DNA from: Ascaphus truei
Taxonomy: Eukaryota > Chordata > Amphibia > Anura > Ascaphidae
Assembly (NCBI GenBank): GCA_036426205.1
Contig: CM071570.1
Span: 139,392,754-139,456,753 of the forward strand
Direction of reading: 5' to 3'
Length of the DNA stretch: 64,000 nt
Position numbers and translations under genes: made by a program
Part shown: positions 54,082 to 64,000 of the stretch, one piece after another
Position numbering within the stretch: the stretch's first letter is position 1
How the letters are laid out: every line of letters begins with the position of its first letter
The notes under the pieces: generated by a model
Databases searched by the model: none
Seen by the model: only the letters and a program-made list of their open reading frames with translations
What the model was told of the DNA's origin: nothing

Positions 54082-54972
54082 CTGCTTATACAGGAGGGCA
54101 CATTGAGACACCATTGCTCTTCGTTTGTTTCCCAATATAAATCTAAAGCTAAATTGCAGCAGGGCACTTTTGCAAGCCATTTGCACGTTCATTTGCTTCA
54201 CAGTATTAAGTTAGAAACATATAGAATAAATCTAGATTTAACCAAGCAGCTTAAAGCAACCACGACTGCTACTTATTTTTAATTATTTTTTTACAGCATC
54301 TGAACTAGACTCTCCAGAGCGGTTATCCTGGTTCCCAAGGCTCTCGCCAGTGTTTTTACTCACTCCTGGAAATCCCACAGGTCCAGCATTCCAATAGGAA
54401 GCATCGTTATCACGTGTTGCTGCTTCCCATTGGATGGCTGTTTAAACGCCCTGGGAAAACACTGGTAAATACCCTTGGGAACTACTGTGGTTCAGCTCAC
54501 GAGGACCCACGGTTCAAATGCTGTAACAAAATAATAATAAAAAAATAAAAAAAAATGTGCAATTGCGGCTTTCATTGAAGTCTCATAATAATTTCAAATA
54601 AGAAAAACAAATGGAATAGTAAATATATTTACCATACCCGGGTTTCTGTTTATACCATAATAAAACCAAACATACGTATTTTATGTTTAAAAAAACATGC
54701 AGATACTTTTTTTTGTAGACGGAGAATTTAACCAATGTGAGGTAGCAACGTTTTTGACACGGACACAAAATAGTAATACTGAGTTTTTAAAGTGGTAACG
54801 GAGCGCTTCTGCTTTTCCTGCAAGAAATACGAACACCCTCCTCACTTTCAAAAGGACTGTGCATGAGGCTGTCGCCCATCACAATGATTACGTGTACCCC
54901 TAATGGTACGAGATAGAGACATGTTAAGCGAGGACCTTACTAATAATTGCACAGAACCCTTGTATGGTTTAC
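54082..54972 (-). other. MDN1 intron with a MITE
   Basis: MITE at 54291-54524; otherwise AT-rich with nothing recognised. Confidence 0.6.
54291..54524. mobile_element. MITE with TTACAGCATCTGAAC ends
   Basis: Left TTACAGCATCTGAAC and right GTTCAAATGCTGTAA are 15-bp inverted ends with one mismatch. Mirrored interior (TCCTGGTTCCCAAGG... CCTTGGGAACTACTGTGGTT; CCAGTGTTTTTAC / TAAATACCCTT). No ORF. Confidence 0.65.
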
Positions 54973-55152
54973 CTTGTGTTTTGGAGGCACTGGATGTTAG
55001 CTCCTCTGGCTTTAGCTGCTCCACATCGACGGCTTCGAGGTGTTCATCCTTCTGTATCTCCATCTCCACCGCTGTGTCCGCATCGGTGGCCGTCTCATGT
55101 TTCTCCTCGCTAGAAGACTTTATAGATTGCTCTTGCTCTTTGCTAGCAGCAT
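54973..55152 (-). CDS. MDN1: MDN1 exon, acidic linker
   Basis: Acceptor TGTCATACAG, donor GTAAAC, 180 bp. Peptide AASKEQEQSIKSSSEEKHET, ATDADTAVEMEIQKDEHLEA, VDVEQLKPEELTSSASKTQ. The block DVEQLKPEE is conserved in midasin. Confidence 0.96.
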
Positions 55153-55700
55153 CTGTATGACAGAGCCAAGCAAAACTAATCAGAATGATGCTTAACAATA
55201 CTTATCCACTGATGTGCTTAGATGTTTAGAAAGCACATAGCATTCTATCACACGTGTGATATTGCAGAACAGTTCTTAGTGCCAAATAGATCAACCCTCA
55301 CAGTAGTGAGCTGGGGGCCAGAGATGGGGTCAAGACAACCCTCAAATTGTGTTGGCGCCAAATAGATCAGTCTCATTCCAATTTATTAAATGTCCTTGGT
55401 GTCAACGGACATACTAGTTTCTAGAAGAAAGGGTCTAAATACCTACTTAAACCATGCCACGTTTAAAAGCAAAGTTGTTCTCTAATGCTGTTCAGGCACC
55501 TTATTCTTAACACATGTATTAAGTCTGATAATATATTATCAAGCCACAAAATGTTTAAGTTCCCCAACAGATTCAGCTGTGGTTGCTCAATACAACTGTA
55601 TCAAGTCAAAGGGGCTCTAATGGGTTTTGCTGCTTAATTTGGTCGGAAACTTGGGTCACACCATGTTTGGGCCTGACGGGAGCTTTACATCATGGCATAC
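55153..55700 (-). other. MDN1 intron, nothing seen
   Basis: No repeat or exon recognised. Confidence 0.6.
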
Positions 55701-55902
55701 CGTATGTCTGCGCATCATAGGATTGTGCGCCTTGCTTGATGTGTTCATAGGCATCTGCATCCTGTGCTTTGTGCTCGGCCTGTTCGGCACGTTGCTCCGT
55801 GTCACTGCTGGATTCCATAGTCCGGAGCCGCTTCTGGACCTGCTCACTGTGATCCCCCATGGAGCGCTCGTCATCTGCCTGGCCCGGCTTCCGCTTAAAG
55901 CT
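55701..55902 (-). CDS. MDN1: MDN1 exon, acidic linker
   Basis: Acceptor TTCATCGTCAG, donor GTATGC, 202 bp. Peptide SFKRKPGQADDERSMGDHSE, QVQKRLRTMESSSDTEQRAE, then DADAYEHIKQGAQSYDAQTY. One of the best conserved pieces of the linker; KRKPGQAD and QKRLRT are basic islands within the acidic region. Confidence 0.97.
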
Positions 55903-56845
55903 CTGACGATGAAAAGATGCTGGATGGTTATTATGTGCATTAAACAACAAATACATCAAATGTTTCCTAGCGATATCAGGTTGCTGTGCTCTCCGGTCCT
56001 CCCTTTGAATTACACACTGCAGATTTAAACCCAGACTATATACAGCAGGGCTCTTCAACTGGCTGCCGGCAATGGATACTAAAGTGGCCCTTGGACGGTC
56101 TGTGTCTTCTATTTTCATTGTACTTGGTCTGGCAGCCAATATCCTAAATTATATTACATTATGATAGTCTTGTGGCCCTTATACCAGTTTATTTTCTACT
56201 CCAACCCCTTTGGGAAACTGGATAGAGAGTCCCGATATCCACTTTGCACATATATGCAACGGAGCAGTTATAATCACAGAGCAAGTATGTGAAAAGGTTG
56301 TGCATACAAGTCAAAGTCTTATATATATTTGTTTTTGTACATTTTTATTTACATTGAACCAATGGCGTACTCGGCACGTTAGAGATGTTACACGTAGATG
56401 ATATAATACAGGGAAGAATAAACACACATAGGGATCGGTGCATGAAATATAAAATACTGGTAGAAAGAAGCTCCAGTCAAAGATCTTCCAATAATTATAA
56501 CTGGTGTGTTGTAACACAATGTCCTCATTTTCAACCTACAGGAGCACTGGACAACACAACTCTGTATTCTATACGACAAGCTAACCAACAAGCCAAAGAA
56601 AAGTCTATTGCACAAAGAATACAGTGCAACTTCCTTTATTAAATTCACTTCTCTCCTGTGACCTCTGAACTCTGACATTCCGTTTTCCTGCAAGGTCCCC
56701 ATCATATATCCATAACTGATGCACAACACCTCTATCTATATACATATTAACATGCACACACGTTCAAGACACGGCAACAAACTATAGCCAGGTTTATTAT
56801 ATTTCAGAGCACTTATAGTTACAGACGAGGACAAATAAAAGTTAC
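55903..56845 (-). other. MDN1 intron, nothing seen
   Basis: AT-rich; no recognised repeat or exon. Confidence 0.55.
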
Positions 56846-56947
56846 CTGTGTACTTTGGACGCTCTGTTTCTGGGATGCCAAGCGTGCCATTAATTTGGAC
56901 TCGTGGCCCTCAGACTGGCTCGCGTCTGCAGTGCCAGTGCCATGATC
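56846..56947 (-). CDS. MDN1: MDN1 exon, linker
   Basis: Acceptor CCCCCTCAG (C-rich tract), donor GTAACT, 102 bp. Peptide DHGTGTADASQSEGHESKLM ARLASQKQSVQSTQ; ASQSEGHES is a known midasin signature. Confidence 0.96.
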
Positions 56948-57689
56948 CTGAGGGGGAGGGGGGGGGAGGGATAAAGAATATTGTTTATTTTGTGATATCA
57001 ATTATGATGCAGGTATTTTGCTTCTGGAAGAGCACATGCCTCTCTCTTACCTTTTGCTGCATTATCAGACATACCTGATGCAGAGAGGTCTGTGCAGTTT
57101 AGTGAATTTTAGTGCAATTAATGACATTACAAGTCAAAGGTTTGCAATGCACTAAATTCATTATTTGTGAAAAAATGTCTAACTCAATTTTTTTATTGTA
57201 CATTTCCTTTCGCATAAAGCCACATTCATTTTGCATAAAGTAGAAGCACATTTTGCGGTTATATGTCGCTGTGACATGGCTGTAGGACAACGTCTAATCG
57301 AATCAACCCAATGCATTTCGTTGTGCAGGAAGTTGCAGACAGCGCAACGAAATGCATAGGGTTGATTCAATTGGCCACTGTCCTGCAGCCACGTCACAGC
57401 GACACACTGCTACTACCCCTCCCTTCCTACACGCGAACACGGAGCTGCTGCTCAGTATCAGGAAGCACTGTGGAGACGGAACTACAGATCCCTCCGCGGC
57501 TGTCCTCTGTGCCCCTGTGGAGTGTTTGCTGTGGAGCTTCTGCCATCTCTGCTCCAGCAACGCACGAGGATTCCGGTACTGGCGAGCTGTGCCGATTCCT
57601 ACCGGTTTCACGTTTTATACAACTGTGTATTTTTACTACGACACTTGTGTGCATTAAGGTTGCCTCCATTATTAACATATGTATTTTAC
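56948..57689 (-). other. MDN1 intron with a hairpin repeat
   Basis: Contains the inverted repeat 57267-57408. The overlapping 100-200-residue ORFs on both strands come from the repeat and have no splice support. Confidence 0.6.
57267..57408. repeat. Hairpin-forming inverted repeat (MITE-like)
   Basis: GTCGCTGTGACATGGCTGTA mirrored by TGCAGCCACGTCACAGCGAC, and AATGCATTTCGTTGTGC mirrored by GCGCAACGAAATGCAT, with a loop of about 10 bp. Arms are about 65 bp. Flanks do not show a clear target duplication. Confidence 0.75.
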
Positions 57690-57842
57690 CTCTTTGGCTT
57701 GATCCTTTTCGGACGCAGCACCTGCCAGCTCAATGGCGCTCTCGCTTTGCAGGTTGTCTTCTGCAGTCTGCCCACATGTCTCATGTTCCATTCTCTCAGC
57801 AGAATCCGGCACCTCCTCATCAGCTTTCTCATCCTCCTCTCT
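57690..57842 (-). CDS. MDN1: MDN1 exon, acidic linker
   Basis: Acceptor TGCGGCAG, donor GTAAAA, 153 bp. Peptide REEDEKADEEVPDSAERMEH, ETCGQTAEDNLQSESAIELA, GAASEKDQAKE. Confidence 0.95.
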
Positions 57843-58357
57843 CTGCCGCAGGGAAAATACAACCATTAGCATCTCAACTAACAGCTGAAAAAGTGACGCA
57901 AGAGTGATTGTGGCAGATTTATGGTTTGCTTCAGCTCAACCTAAACACCTACAAGTTTAAGTCAAATAGCTCACAAAGGAACAGCTTTGCTTATACTCGG
58001 CAATATATTTGTCAAACTTTGGGGCTCATCAAAAAAATGCTTCACAGTTTTCCTATACGTAGTTCTGATATACACAAACATCACCTTGGATTTTAATTCC
58101 TCCGTCACTGAAGGGGATAAACTATAAGACATCAATTTTCTTTGCCAAGAAAACCCCCCAAAATTAAGTAGTGTGTCTGTATATTTACATACATAACACC
58201 CCCCCCCACTTATCCAAATTCAGGTTTCATGATAAAGAAACCTGATATTGGGACATTTTGGGATGGGAAATGCTGTGCATCTTTTACAATGTACAGTAGT
58301 AATTGTGTAAACGTGACGAGATATTAAACAAAAACAAACCATAGAGACCCATTGTAC
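57843..58357 (-). other. MDN1 intron, nothing seen
   Basis: No recognised repeat apart from a poly-C run at about 58199-58208. Confidence 0.55.
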
Positions 58358-58680
58358 CTGAGGTATAAGGCCATGATCTGCTGGAAGTCCATTTTCTTCC
58401 TCTTGTCCAGCGGGCTCCTTTTCCTCTGCAGGCGCTTGCATATTCTCTCCTGCTTCCTCTCCAGAGGCCGCCTCCTCCTCCTCCTCCTGCTGTTGCTTAT
58501 CCGCGTCTTCTTGTGCACCTTCCTCCTCTCCTTCGACCTTGTCCTCAGATGTTTTTTCCTCAGTTGGTTCTTGTCCCTCATCAGGTTTCTCTTCATCAGC
58601 TGCTTCCTCTTCCTTGCTTTTTCCATCACCAGCATCCCCTACATCCATTGTTTTCTCCTCTATTTCAAAAGGATTTTCCT
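58358..58680 (-). CDS. MDN1: MDN1 exon, longest acidic exon
   Basis: Acceptor CTTTTATAG, donor GTACAA, 323 bp. Peptide ENPFEIEEKTMDVGDAGDGK, then long Glu/Gln runs (KQQQEEEEEAASGEEAGENM) and NGLPADHGLIPQ. More than a third of the residues are acidic. The Glu-rich run is coded by repeated GAG codons. Confidence 0.96.
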
Positions 58681-59511
58681 CTATAAAAGGAGAGCAAAGA
58701 ATTACAAAACAGCAGCGCAATTTACAAGCTATTCGGTAGTTGTGTGCTCACTTGCATGTCATTTCCCAGAATCCTTTGCTGCAGTGGGAGCACTGTATGC
58801 TATGAGCTAATGGTGAAAAGCAGTGCTGCAGACCTGTCTAAGACAGAATGTGCACACAAGTGGCATTTTCTTTTGCTGTTTGGATATCCCAACATTCATT
58901 TCAATTATTCTATCACTCCACTAAGGACGAGAGGATAAAAGGACAATGTCAAGAAAGTGTACATCTTCAGCTTGACCAACAATGAGAGATCAGTATAGCT
59001 GTAATATATTGTTTTATAATTAAACTACTGTGTACAACAGTAACCATTGAACTTTTTGATCTTCTGGTCTTTGCCGTACTAGTTTAGTGGAAAAGAATTA
59101 CTTGCAAAGCTTCAAATGTGCAAAAACCATACGTCATTCACATCAAGGACAAGAATTATATTTACTTTGGAAAAGAGATTAGGATATCTGCACAATCAAC
59201 AATGATAAAAATAATACTAAATACCCTCTGGGGGGTGGGGGGCAGGTGGCCAAAACTATAATGGGTGTCTATAAATATACAAATACATATATAAAAAACA
59301 CACACATACGGCTTTGACAGCTGCTGTCAAAGTTAAGCCTACTCTGTGGATCACAACACTGAAAATGTGTTAGCTAAAGTATGATAATTTCCAAGTGTAT
59401 CCAGTTTCTTCTTAACATTCATCATTCACCTCAAAGCTTACACGTTTTCATTTCATTTTATATGGACTGAAGGATTTACCAGGTTGACAAAACTGTCCAG
59501 CTGGGTCATAC
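58681..59511 (-). other. MDN1 intron with dispersed repeat
   Basis: Contains copy 2 of the CATTTCCCAGAATCC repeat (58738-58885); otherwise nothing recognised. Confidence 0.6.
58738..58885 (+). repeat. Dispersed repeat, copy 2 (CATTTCCCAGAATCC family)
   Basis: Aligns with 2070-2232 (see that entry). Confidence 0.75.
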
Positions 59512-59656
59512 CTTCGCCTTCCTCTGCCTCATCCCCACTGTTTTTGCCCTCCTCTGTCTCCAGGTTCAGGTCATCGGGAAGGTCCAGAGCCTCTGCTTCT
59601 TGCTGTTTCTCCTGGTTGCCATGATAAGGATCGACCTCGTTCTCATCATACTCTCG
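59512..59656 (-). CDS. MDN1: MDN1 exon, acidic linker
   Basis: Acceptor TCGCCTTGCAG, donor GTATGA, 145 bp. Peptide REYDENEVDPYHGNQEKQQE, AEALDLPDDLNLETEEGKNS, GDEAEEGE. LDLPDDLNL is conserved in midasin. Confidence 0.97.
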
Positions 59657-60049
59657 CTGCAAGGCGACACAGGAAGAATAAATCCATAGCAACAAGGGGG
59701 AAACAAATTGTCAGCCAGCAGTTGCACACGTTGGTTCAGAATGCTCCAAAGAAGTCACACAAATCATGTTAATTTCTGTTACATATATATCTTGAGAAAG
59801 GCTCCTTGAAGAGCCGAAATGTTGACCGTTTGTAATAAATATTTTTCACTTTTTCAGCAAGTCCTGGAGTGCCTGCTACTATTTTCCGTTAGTCCTAATC
59901 CAAAACAGTCTACAAGGAAGTACTGTCGAGAGAGGAATTGGAGCGTGCAGAGTGGTATATAATAAATTAGATATGATCCCCGTCAAATGGCAACTCAAAG
60001 TGCATGTTAAACCAGTGAATTGCACTTAGAAGTCCATAACCTCGCTCAC
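59657..60049 (-). other. MDN1 intron with hammerhead-like repeat
   Basis: Carries the hammerhead-like core at 59791-59820 and its downstream repeat TTTGTAATAAATATTTTTCA; no exon. Confidence 0.55.
59791..59820 (+). ncRNA. Hammerhead-ribozyme-like core, copy 3
   Basis: CTTGAGA, AGGCTC paired with GAGCC across CTTGAA, then GAAATGTTGACC. The first box deviates from CUGANGA (CUUGAGA), so this copy is less convincing than copies 1 and 2. Confidence 0.3.
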
Positions 60050-60199
60050 CTCATCAATCTGCTCGTGGATTTTGTCCTCGTGGTCTCCATCTTCCCCCTG
60101 CTTTGCAGGCTCATCTTCTTTGGCTTTCTGCTTCTGATCTTCTTTGTTTTTGTTTTCTGCATCCAGATTATCATCCTTGGCAACAAGTTCAGACTCCCC
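60050..60199 (-). CDS. MDN1: MDN1 exon, acidic linker
   Basis: Acceptor ACTTTATAAG, donor GTGAGC, 150 bp. Peptide GESELVAKDDNLDAENKNKE, DQKQKAKEDEPAKQGEDGDH, EDKIHEQIDE. The final KIHEQIDE is conserved. Confidence 0.96.
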
Positions 60200-60786
60200 C
60201 TTATAAAGTTAAGCAAACAAAGAACTTTACTGCATAGAAGAGGTTAATTTAAAACTTAAAAATGTGTGAAACACTGGAGCACGGCAACGTTTTTAGAACA
60301 TGCATGACATTTTAATTTTAGCATTATCTGGAGAATGTTTATTGAATTCATGGGGCCCACCACCTACATGTGCCACACATGTGAAATACATCATGCGATT
60401 GGCTGTCATTACACTCACAATAAGTGTAACATTATTAATGGGGCACAAAATGGCCAATATGTCATTGATCTTCACTAATCAATTGACAATACATTCGTGA
60501 GTTAGGGCTGCACCTTGTGTGAATTACTTTGAACCTCGCTTCTAAATGCACTGTATTGCAATAGATGTGGCAGGAATGTGATGTAATGGTGCTTTCTATT
60601 AGCAGAACATAAACATGTAACCAGAGTTGTGTGTTATTAATCACACTAACATGGTCATTCCATCATCTAAACAGCAACAAATCGACTTTCTTTTGCCTCA
60701 AACAAAATTTCTTGTAAGAATGTTTTTGTCAGGATGGGACAAATCCATTTAGGAGTCAAACAGTGCGTCATTGGAGTATCCCCTAC
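60200..60786 (-). other. MDN1 intron, nothing seen
   Basis: No recognised repeat or exon. Confidence 0.55.
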
Positions 60787-60965
60787 CATGTCCATTCCTG
60801 GTCCAGTCTCTTCTGTTTTATCATTCTCATCTTCCTCTCTATCGTCATCCTCGTCCTCATCCCCCCAAAGCCTTTCATCTAGTTTGTCAGCTTCAGCATC
60901 ACCAAGATCTCCCATTTGCTTATCCAGATCATCTTCATCATCACCGTTGGACTTCTCATCCTCCT
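60787..60965 (-). CDS. MDN1: MDN1 exon, acidic linker
   Basis: Acceptor GGTTTTACAG, donor GTAGGG, 179 bp. Peptide EDEKSNGDDEDDLDKQMGDL, GDAEADKLDERLWGDEDEDD, DREEDENDKTEETGPGMDM. DKLDERLWGD is a midasin hallmark and recurs in fungal Rea1. Confidence 0.98.
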
Positions 60966-61510
60966 CTGTAAAACCATGTGACAATTCATACGAATGTCCA
61001 CACAAAGCATCCTAACATATGAAGTTTAAAAAACAAATGATGTTCACGAGACTAGAGGAGGCCTGTGAAACCTGTACGAGACTTGTGAACACACCAGTGT
61101 TTTTTTTATTATTACTGCACACAACAGAGGAGCTACTCGCTCAATCTAAGATTCAAGCAGGTGCACTAGGGAAGGGAATTACAGAAAACGAAAGAAACTG
61201 TTGTGACAGGTACCCACAGAGTGGGATGACAACAGAAAGGTCCCAAATAGCGTGCACTCATTGCTAGTATACAGTAGGCTTTGACACAGTGAAATAAACC
61301 AAGTTCACACACTTCAAAGGCAAGGACATTGCCACCAGTCCATTTCTAACAGACAAAGTTGCTAGAAGCGCAGGCAATGCATTGTAAATCAGCACATTTT
61401 TGGCCCTCTAGAAGGAAAGGTGTCAACAACAAATGTGTTCTTCCATTTCAAACCTACAATGCAGGGCCCTCATGTAGCAAAGGGCACAGTAATAGAAATG
61501 GAGACCCCAC
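60966..61510 (-). other. MDN1 intron, nothing seen
   Basis: No recognised repeat or exon. Confidence 0.55.
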
Positions 61511-61652
61511 CTTGCTTCTCCAGCTCTCCGTCATGCATTTTCCCATCAAAATCTTCAGACATCTCGATGGCATTGTCTTCCTCTTTCACATCAGGTTTGG
61601 AGTCCGGATCGTCTTTCTCTTTCTCCTGACCTTTCTGCATAGTGTCCTCCAC
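61511..61652 (-). CDS. MDN1: MDN1 exon, acidic linker
   Basis: Acceptor TTTTTTTTCAG, donor GTGGGG, 142 bp. Peptide VEDTMQKGQEKEKDDPDSKP, DVKEEDNAIEMSEDFDGKMH, DGELEKQ. NAIEMSEDFDGKMHD is among the most conserved strings in midasin. Confidence 0.98.
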
Positions 61653-62486
61653 CTGAAAAAAAAGTCATTCTATACCATCAAGAACATATACTAACAAGCA
61701 TAGCAGGGAGATAGATAGATAGCATACATACACACACAAATGCATGAATACATCCTGGAAAGATAGGGGTGGGAAACCACTGATGGTCTTTTGTTAATTA
61801 AGGTTCATCATTTTTGGGGAGCATCAAAATTTCAACACACCTATATTGTTAAGACATGGCTATATAATGCCAATTAATGACCATATTTCTGGTAACCTTT
61901 CTTTTTTGAAAAACGTATCCGATGCCTAATAATTTTTATACCCATGATAATTTTTAAACAGGTAACGTAAGTGACTCTTGCCAAGTTATTAATCTACAAC
62001 TTTATTTGCGGTGACTTACTTAATTTAGTGTTGTGTTTAATAGATACAGTAGGAGTGGCCAACTCCAGTCCTCAAGGGCCACAAACAGGTCACGTTTTCA
62101 GGATATCAAGCTTCAGCACAGGTGACAGTCAATGACTGAGCCACCTATGCTGAAGCAGAGATGGCCTTAATACCTGCCCTGTTGGTGGCCCTTGACGACT
62201 AGAGATGGCCACCCCTGAGATTGTTGATTTAATAGAAGTGACAATGATGCCTAGTGTCAGGCCAAGCATAGCATGCGCCAATGATATTGGTCTGCAGTAC
62301 CCGGCTACTTAATACAAATCCTGGAGGTATTGTGAGCAACTCTTGCTGGTTGTCTGGCTGAGTAGCCACGAGACACTGCAGCCTGCACGTATAAAGGGCA
62401 ATTTCCGTCTGCCTATACCAACATTGGTGCTGCATTGCAAGGATCTGTATCGCTGAAGGGGATAAAGGATACAGAAACAATTGTAC
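61653..62486 (-). other. MDN1 intron with hAT-like MITE
   Basis: Contains the MITE at 62058-62216 and a short GATA run near 61712-61722. Confidence 0.6.
62058..62216. mobile_element. hAT-like palindromic MITE, copy 2
   Basis: GTGGCCAACTCCAGTCCTCA, AGGGCCACAAACAGGTCACG mirrored by CTGCCCTGTTGGTGGCCCTT, GACGACTAGAGATGGCCAC. The layout is typical of hAT-type MITEs; a diverged copy is at 845-965. Confidence 0.7.
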
Positions 62487-62624
62487 CTGCTCTTCATTTT
62501 CAATTTTGTCGCTCACGTCCTTCACGCCTTCTCCTTCCCCTAGGCCTCCTGCCTCATTATCATGGAATTCTGTTGCTCCCTCACCTGCTGCTTCCTCAAT
62601 TAACTCCTTGGGTAGGCAGAAGCC
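62487..62624 (-). CDS. MDN1: MDN1 exon, acidic linker start
   Basis: Acceptor GTTCTTTGCAG, donor GTACAA, 138 bp, phase 0. Peptide GFCLPKELIEEAAGEGATEF, HDNEAGGLGEGEGVKDVSDK, IENEEQ. GEGEGVKDVSDKIENEEQ is highly conserved and marks the start of the D/E-rich region. Confidence 0.98.
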
Positions 62625-63615
62625 CTGCAAAGAACAGGAGTCACAACTATAAGACGAGCTGCTACGTCAGTGACATGCGGCATTCACAGTCCTTTAGCAC
62701 ATTTAAAGTCACATGTAAGATCTTCATAGGTGTACGATCATTTGCCCTGTCTTTAGTAAAGCAAAACGCAATATACGTGCGAACAAATGATCAGCTGAAA
62801 ATTGATAAAATGATTTAATTTGAAAGGCTGCATGGTACAACAAGAATTGTGAAGTGGGTTTTTGGAGTAGTGAATAAGACCTTGAAGATGGTTCGACCGG
62901 CCTTGAAAGCAGCAGTGCCACTCAGCCCCCATAATTGCTTTGGTCTTCAATTATCAAGTAAACAATTGACAGACAGTGAATCCCTGCGCTTCTCCCTTTG
63001 GGATAATCCCAGTCTGTTTTGCACATTTGTATGGCCAATCTCTTCGCCAGCTGCATGCTGCTTACATGGAGAAGCGCGGCGATTATATATTTGTTTAAAC
63101 AATTGACAGGCCTATAAGTGAAGGCTGAAGAACTCCCTCCCCCCTCCAGAAACTAGACCATTAGTATAGATTTGTGAATAACCATGTGCATTCCAGGGTT
63201 TGGATTTGGATTTCATCACATGGACAATAGGTGTACTAGAAAAAACAGTAGTAATCACCCCATTATCTCAAATCACTTTTGTGAGCAGCAATACAGAGTT
63301 AAAGGTCACAAGAAATGGACATATCAACTCTCCTAATAGTTGGCAAACAAAAGCTGACTAAGCAATGGAGGGCTTAAGATATTGCCACTATTATTCTGTA
63401 CCATAATAGAAAGAAAAAAAAAGACGACATCGTTCTTATTCCATGCCACATGGCTAAAGAAGTTGTCATTTTGGAAAAGATTTTGAATCTTTTACATTCT
63501 AAAGAATCACGGCAAACGCATTCTACATATATGCAACATGGACAAATCTGTTGAACAACGATCATCAATTGCTGAATGTTGTCGTCTTCTGCTATTTAGT
63601 TAAATGGATTCTTAC
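62625..63615 (-). other. MDN1 intron, nothing seen
   Basis: About 1 kb without a recognised repeat or exon; the ORFs here are short and unsupported. Confidence 0.55.
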
Positions 63616-63777
63616 CTTCTGAGCTAGCTCAGTGAAGAGACGGGCCAAGACAGAGAGCAGTTTCCCTGTACTTCGATGAGTTGCCAGAGATACAGTAAGG
63701 TAAAACAGGAGAAGGTCAGAGTAGGATGACAGCATGGGCAGCAGACGTACCAACGCGCCACAGGACTGGTTGAAAAA
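63616..63777 (-). CDS. MDN1: MDN1 exon, end of helical linker (first exon in window)
   Basis: Acceptor AATATTTTAG, donor GTAAGA, 162 bp, phase 0. Peptide FFNQSCGALVRLLPMLSSYS, DLLLFYLTVSLATHRSTGKL, LSVLARLFTELAQK, an all-helical segment matching midasin upstream of the acidic region. Further exons lie beyond the window's right edge. Confidence 0.96.
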
Positions 63778-64000
63778 CTAAAATATTAAAAAAACAATGT
63801 ATTCAACATAAATCTATGTAATAAGGTGTTCAACATAAACTAGTCAACGAATTTCAATGGTAACAGGTTTGTGCCAGTTTGTTTAACCACCATAATGTGT
63901 GTCTGGTTTGCATGCACAGGGTAGAAAAGTATGTCACTCCACTGGTCTGCCCCATATACCCCACTCATGATGCCAATTCCAACTATTGGTGCCAAAACGG
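63778..64000 (-). other. MDN1 intron, continues beyond window
   Basis: No exon recognised in the last 223 bp. Confidence 0.6.

Larger units (their letters stand above)
47747..63777 (-). other. MDN1: MDN1 (midasin) gene, last 20 coding exons
   Basis: Twenty exons with consensus splice sites chain in phase on the - strand. Midasin (Rea1) is the giant dynein-like AAA ATPase of the nucleolus and nucleoplasm. It remodels pre-60S ribosomal particles by pulling on WDR12 (Ytm1) and NLE1 (Rsa4) through its C-terminal MIDAS domain. The window covers the end of the helical linker, the acidic Asp/Glu-rich region and the whole MIDAS domain; the AAA ring lies upstream, beyond 64000. Recognition is by characteristic motifs (DNAIEMSEDFDGKMHDGELE, SFKRKPGQADDERSMGDHSE, TGKRLNMRKVIPYIASQFRK, CLAIDDSSSMVDNHSKQ). 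The summed exon length is 3001 bp, one more than a whole number of codons, owing to an extra base in the last exon. Introns are 0.08-1.1 kb and far less invaded by transposons than the intergenic region. Confidence 0.96.

Noticed and set aside
55627..56028. Hydrophobic 133-residue + strand ORF
   Set aside because: Antisense shadow of the MDN1 exon 55701-55902, whose - strand reading is clearly midasin.
57303..57907. 198-residue + strand ORF overlapping an MDN1 intron and exon
   Set aside because: Runs antisense through the verified exon 57690-57842 and a hairpin repeat; no known motif.
58352..58810. Leu-rich 152-residue + strand ORF resembling a membrane protein
   Set aside because: It is the complement of the Glu-rich MDN1 exon: Glu codons read backwards give Leu-rich sequence.

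Overview
This is a vertebrate nuclear genome window, most likely from an amphibian and probably a frog. The evidence is recognisable vertebrate spliced exons combined with a dense and varied transposon load: Tx1/L1-like LINE, Penelope-like element, Gmr1-type gypsy element, Helitrons, Tc1/mariner, hAT-like and TTAA MITEs. No bacterial-style operons are present; the short ORFs that fill the window are almost all chance ORFs or transposon fragments. Species cannot be named from the sequence.

Two host genes converge. On the + strand, the last four coding exons of ANKRD6 (diversin) lie at 1640-1792, 2378-2491, 3580-3910 and 14466-15118. The first three are ordinary; the fourth is separated by a 10.5-kb intron. 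Almost all of that intron is one composite repeat (3964-13826) bounded by perfect 27-bp inverted termini. The last exon carries a Gln-rich tandem repeat. On the - strand, the last 20 coding exons of MDN1 (midasin, the AAA ATPase of 60S ribosome maturation) run from 63777 down to 47747. They cover the acidic D/E-rich linker and the C-terminal MIDAS (VWA-like) domain. Exon phases chain correctly from first to last except for one extra base in the terminal exon. In human the small gene LYRM2 sits between these two genes; I could not find it here.

The 30-kb space between the genes (about 15.8-47.4 kb) is a nested transposon island. In order it holds: a deleted mariner; an outer inverted-repeat pair (18.44-18.62 and 21.60-21.77 kb) enclosing a Helitron, a fold-back element and a TTAA element; further MITEs; a second Helitron (25.8-27.0 kb); a CR1/L2-like LINE scrap; and one Penelope-like element split into pieces between about 30.27 and 42.9 kb. 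The Penelope element has been invaded by a non-coding LTR element (whose 5' LTR itself contains a solo LTR), by a Gmr1-like gypsy element with near-identical LTRs and a 5-bp target duplication, and by a fold-back element with a 14-bp target duplication. A Tc1 transposase relic and GC-rich MITEs fill the rest.

The most interesting non-gene signals are: (1) three unrelated-sequence fold-back insertions with the same architecture (10-15 bp target duplication, one unique extension, long arms, short loop); (2) the Gmr1-like element with integrase upstream of reverse transcriptase, its integrase core deleted although its LTRs are nearly identical; (3) hammerhead-ribozyme-like cores (CTGANNA, stem, GAAAC) in three or four dispersed repeats; and (4) a frameshift in the last exon of an otherwise intact MDN1.
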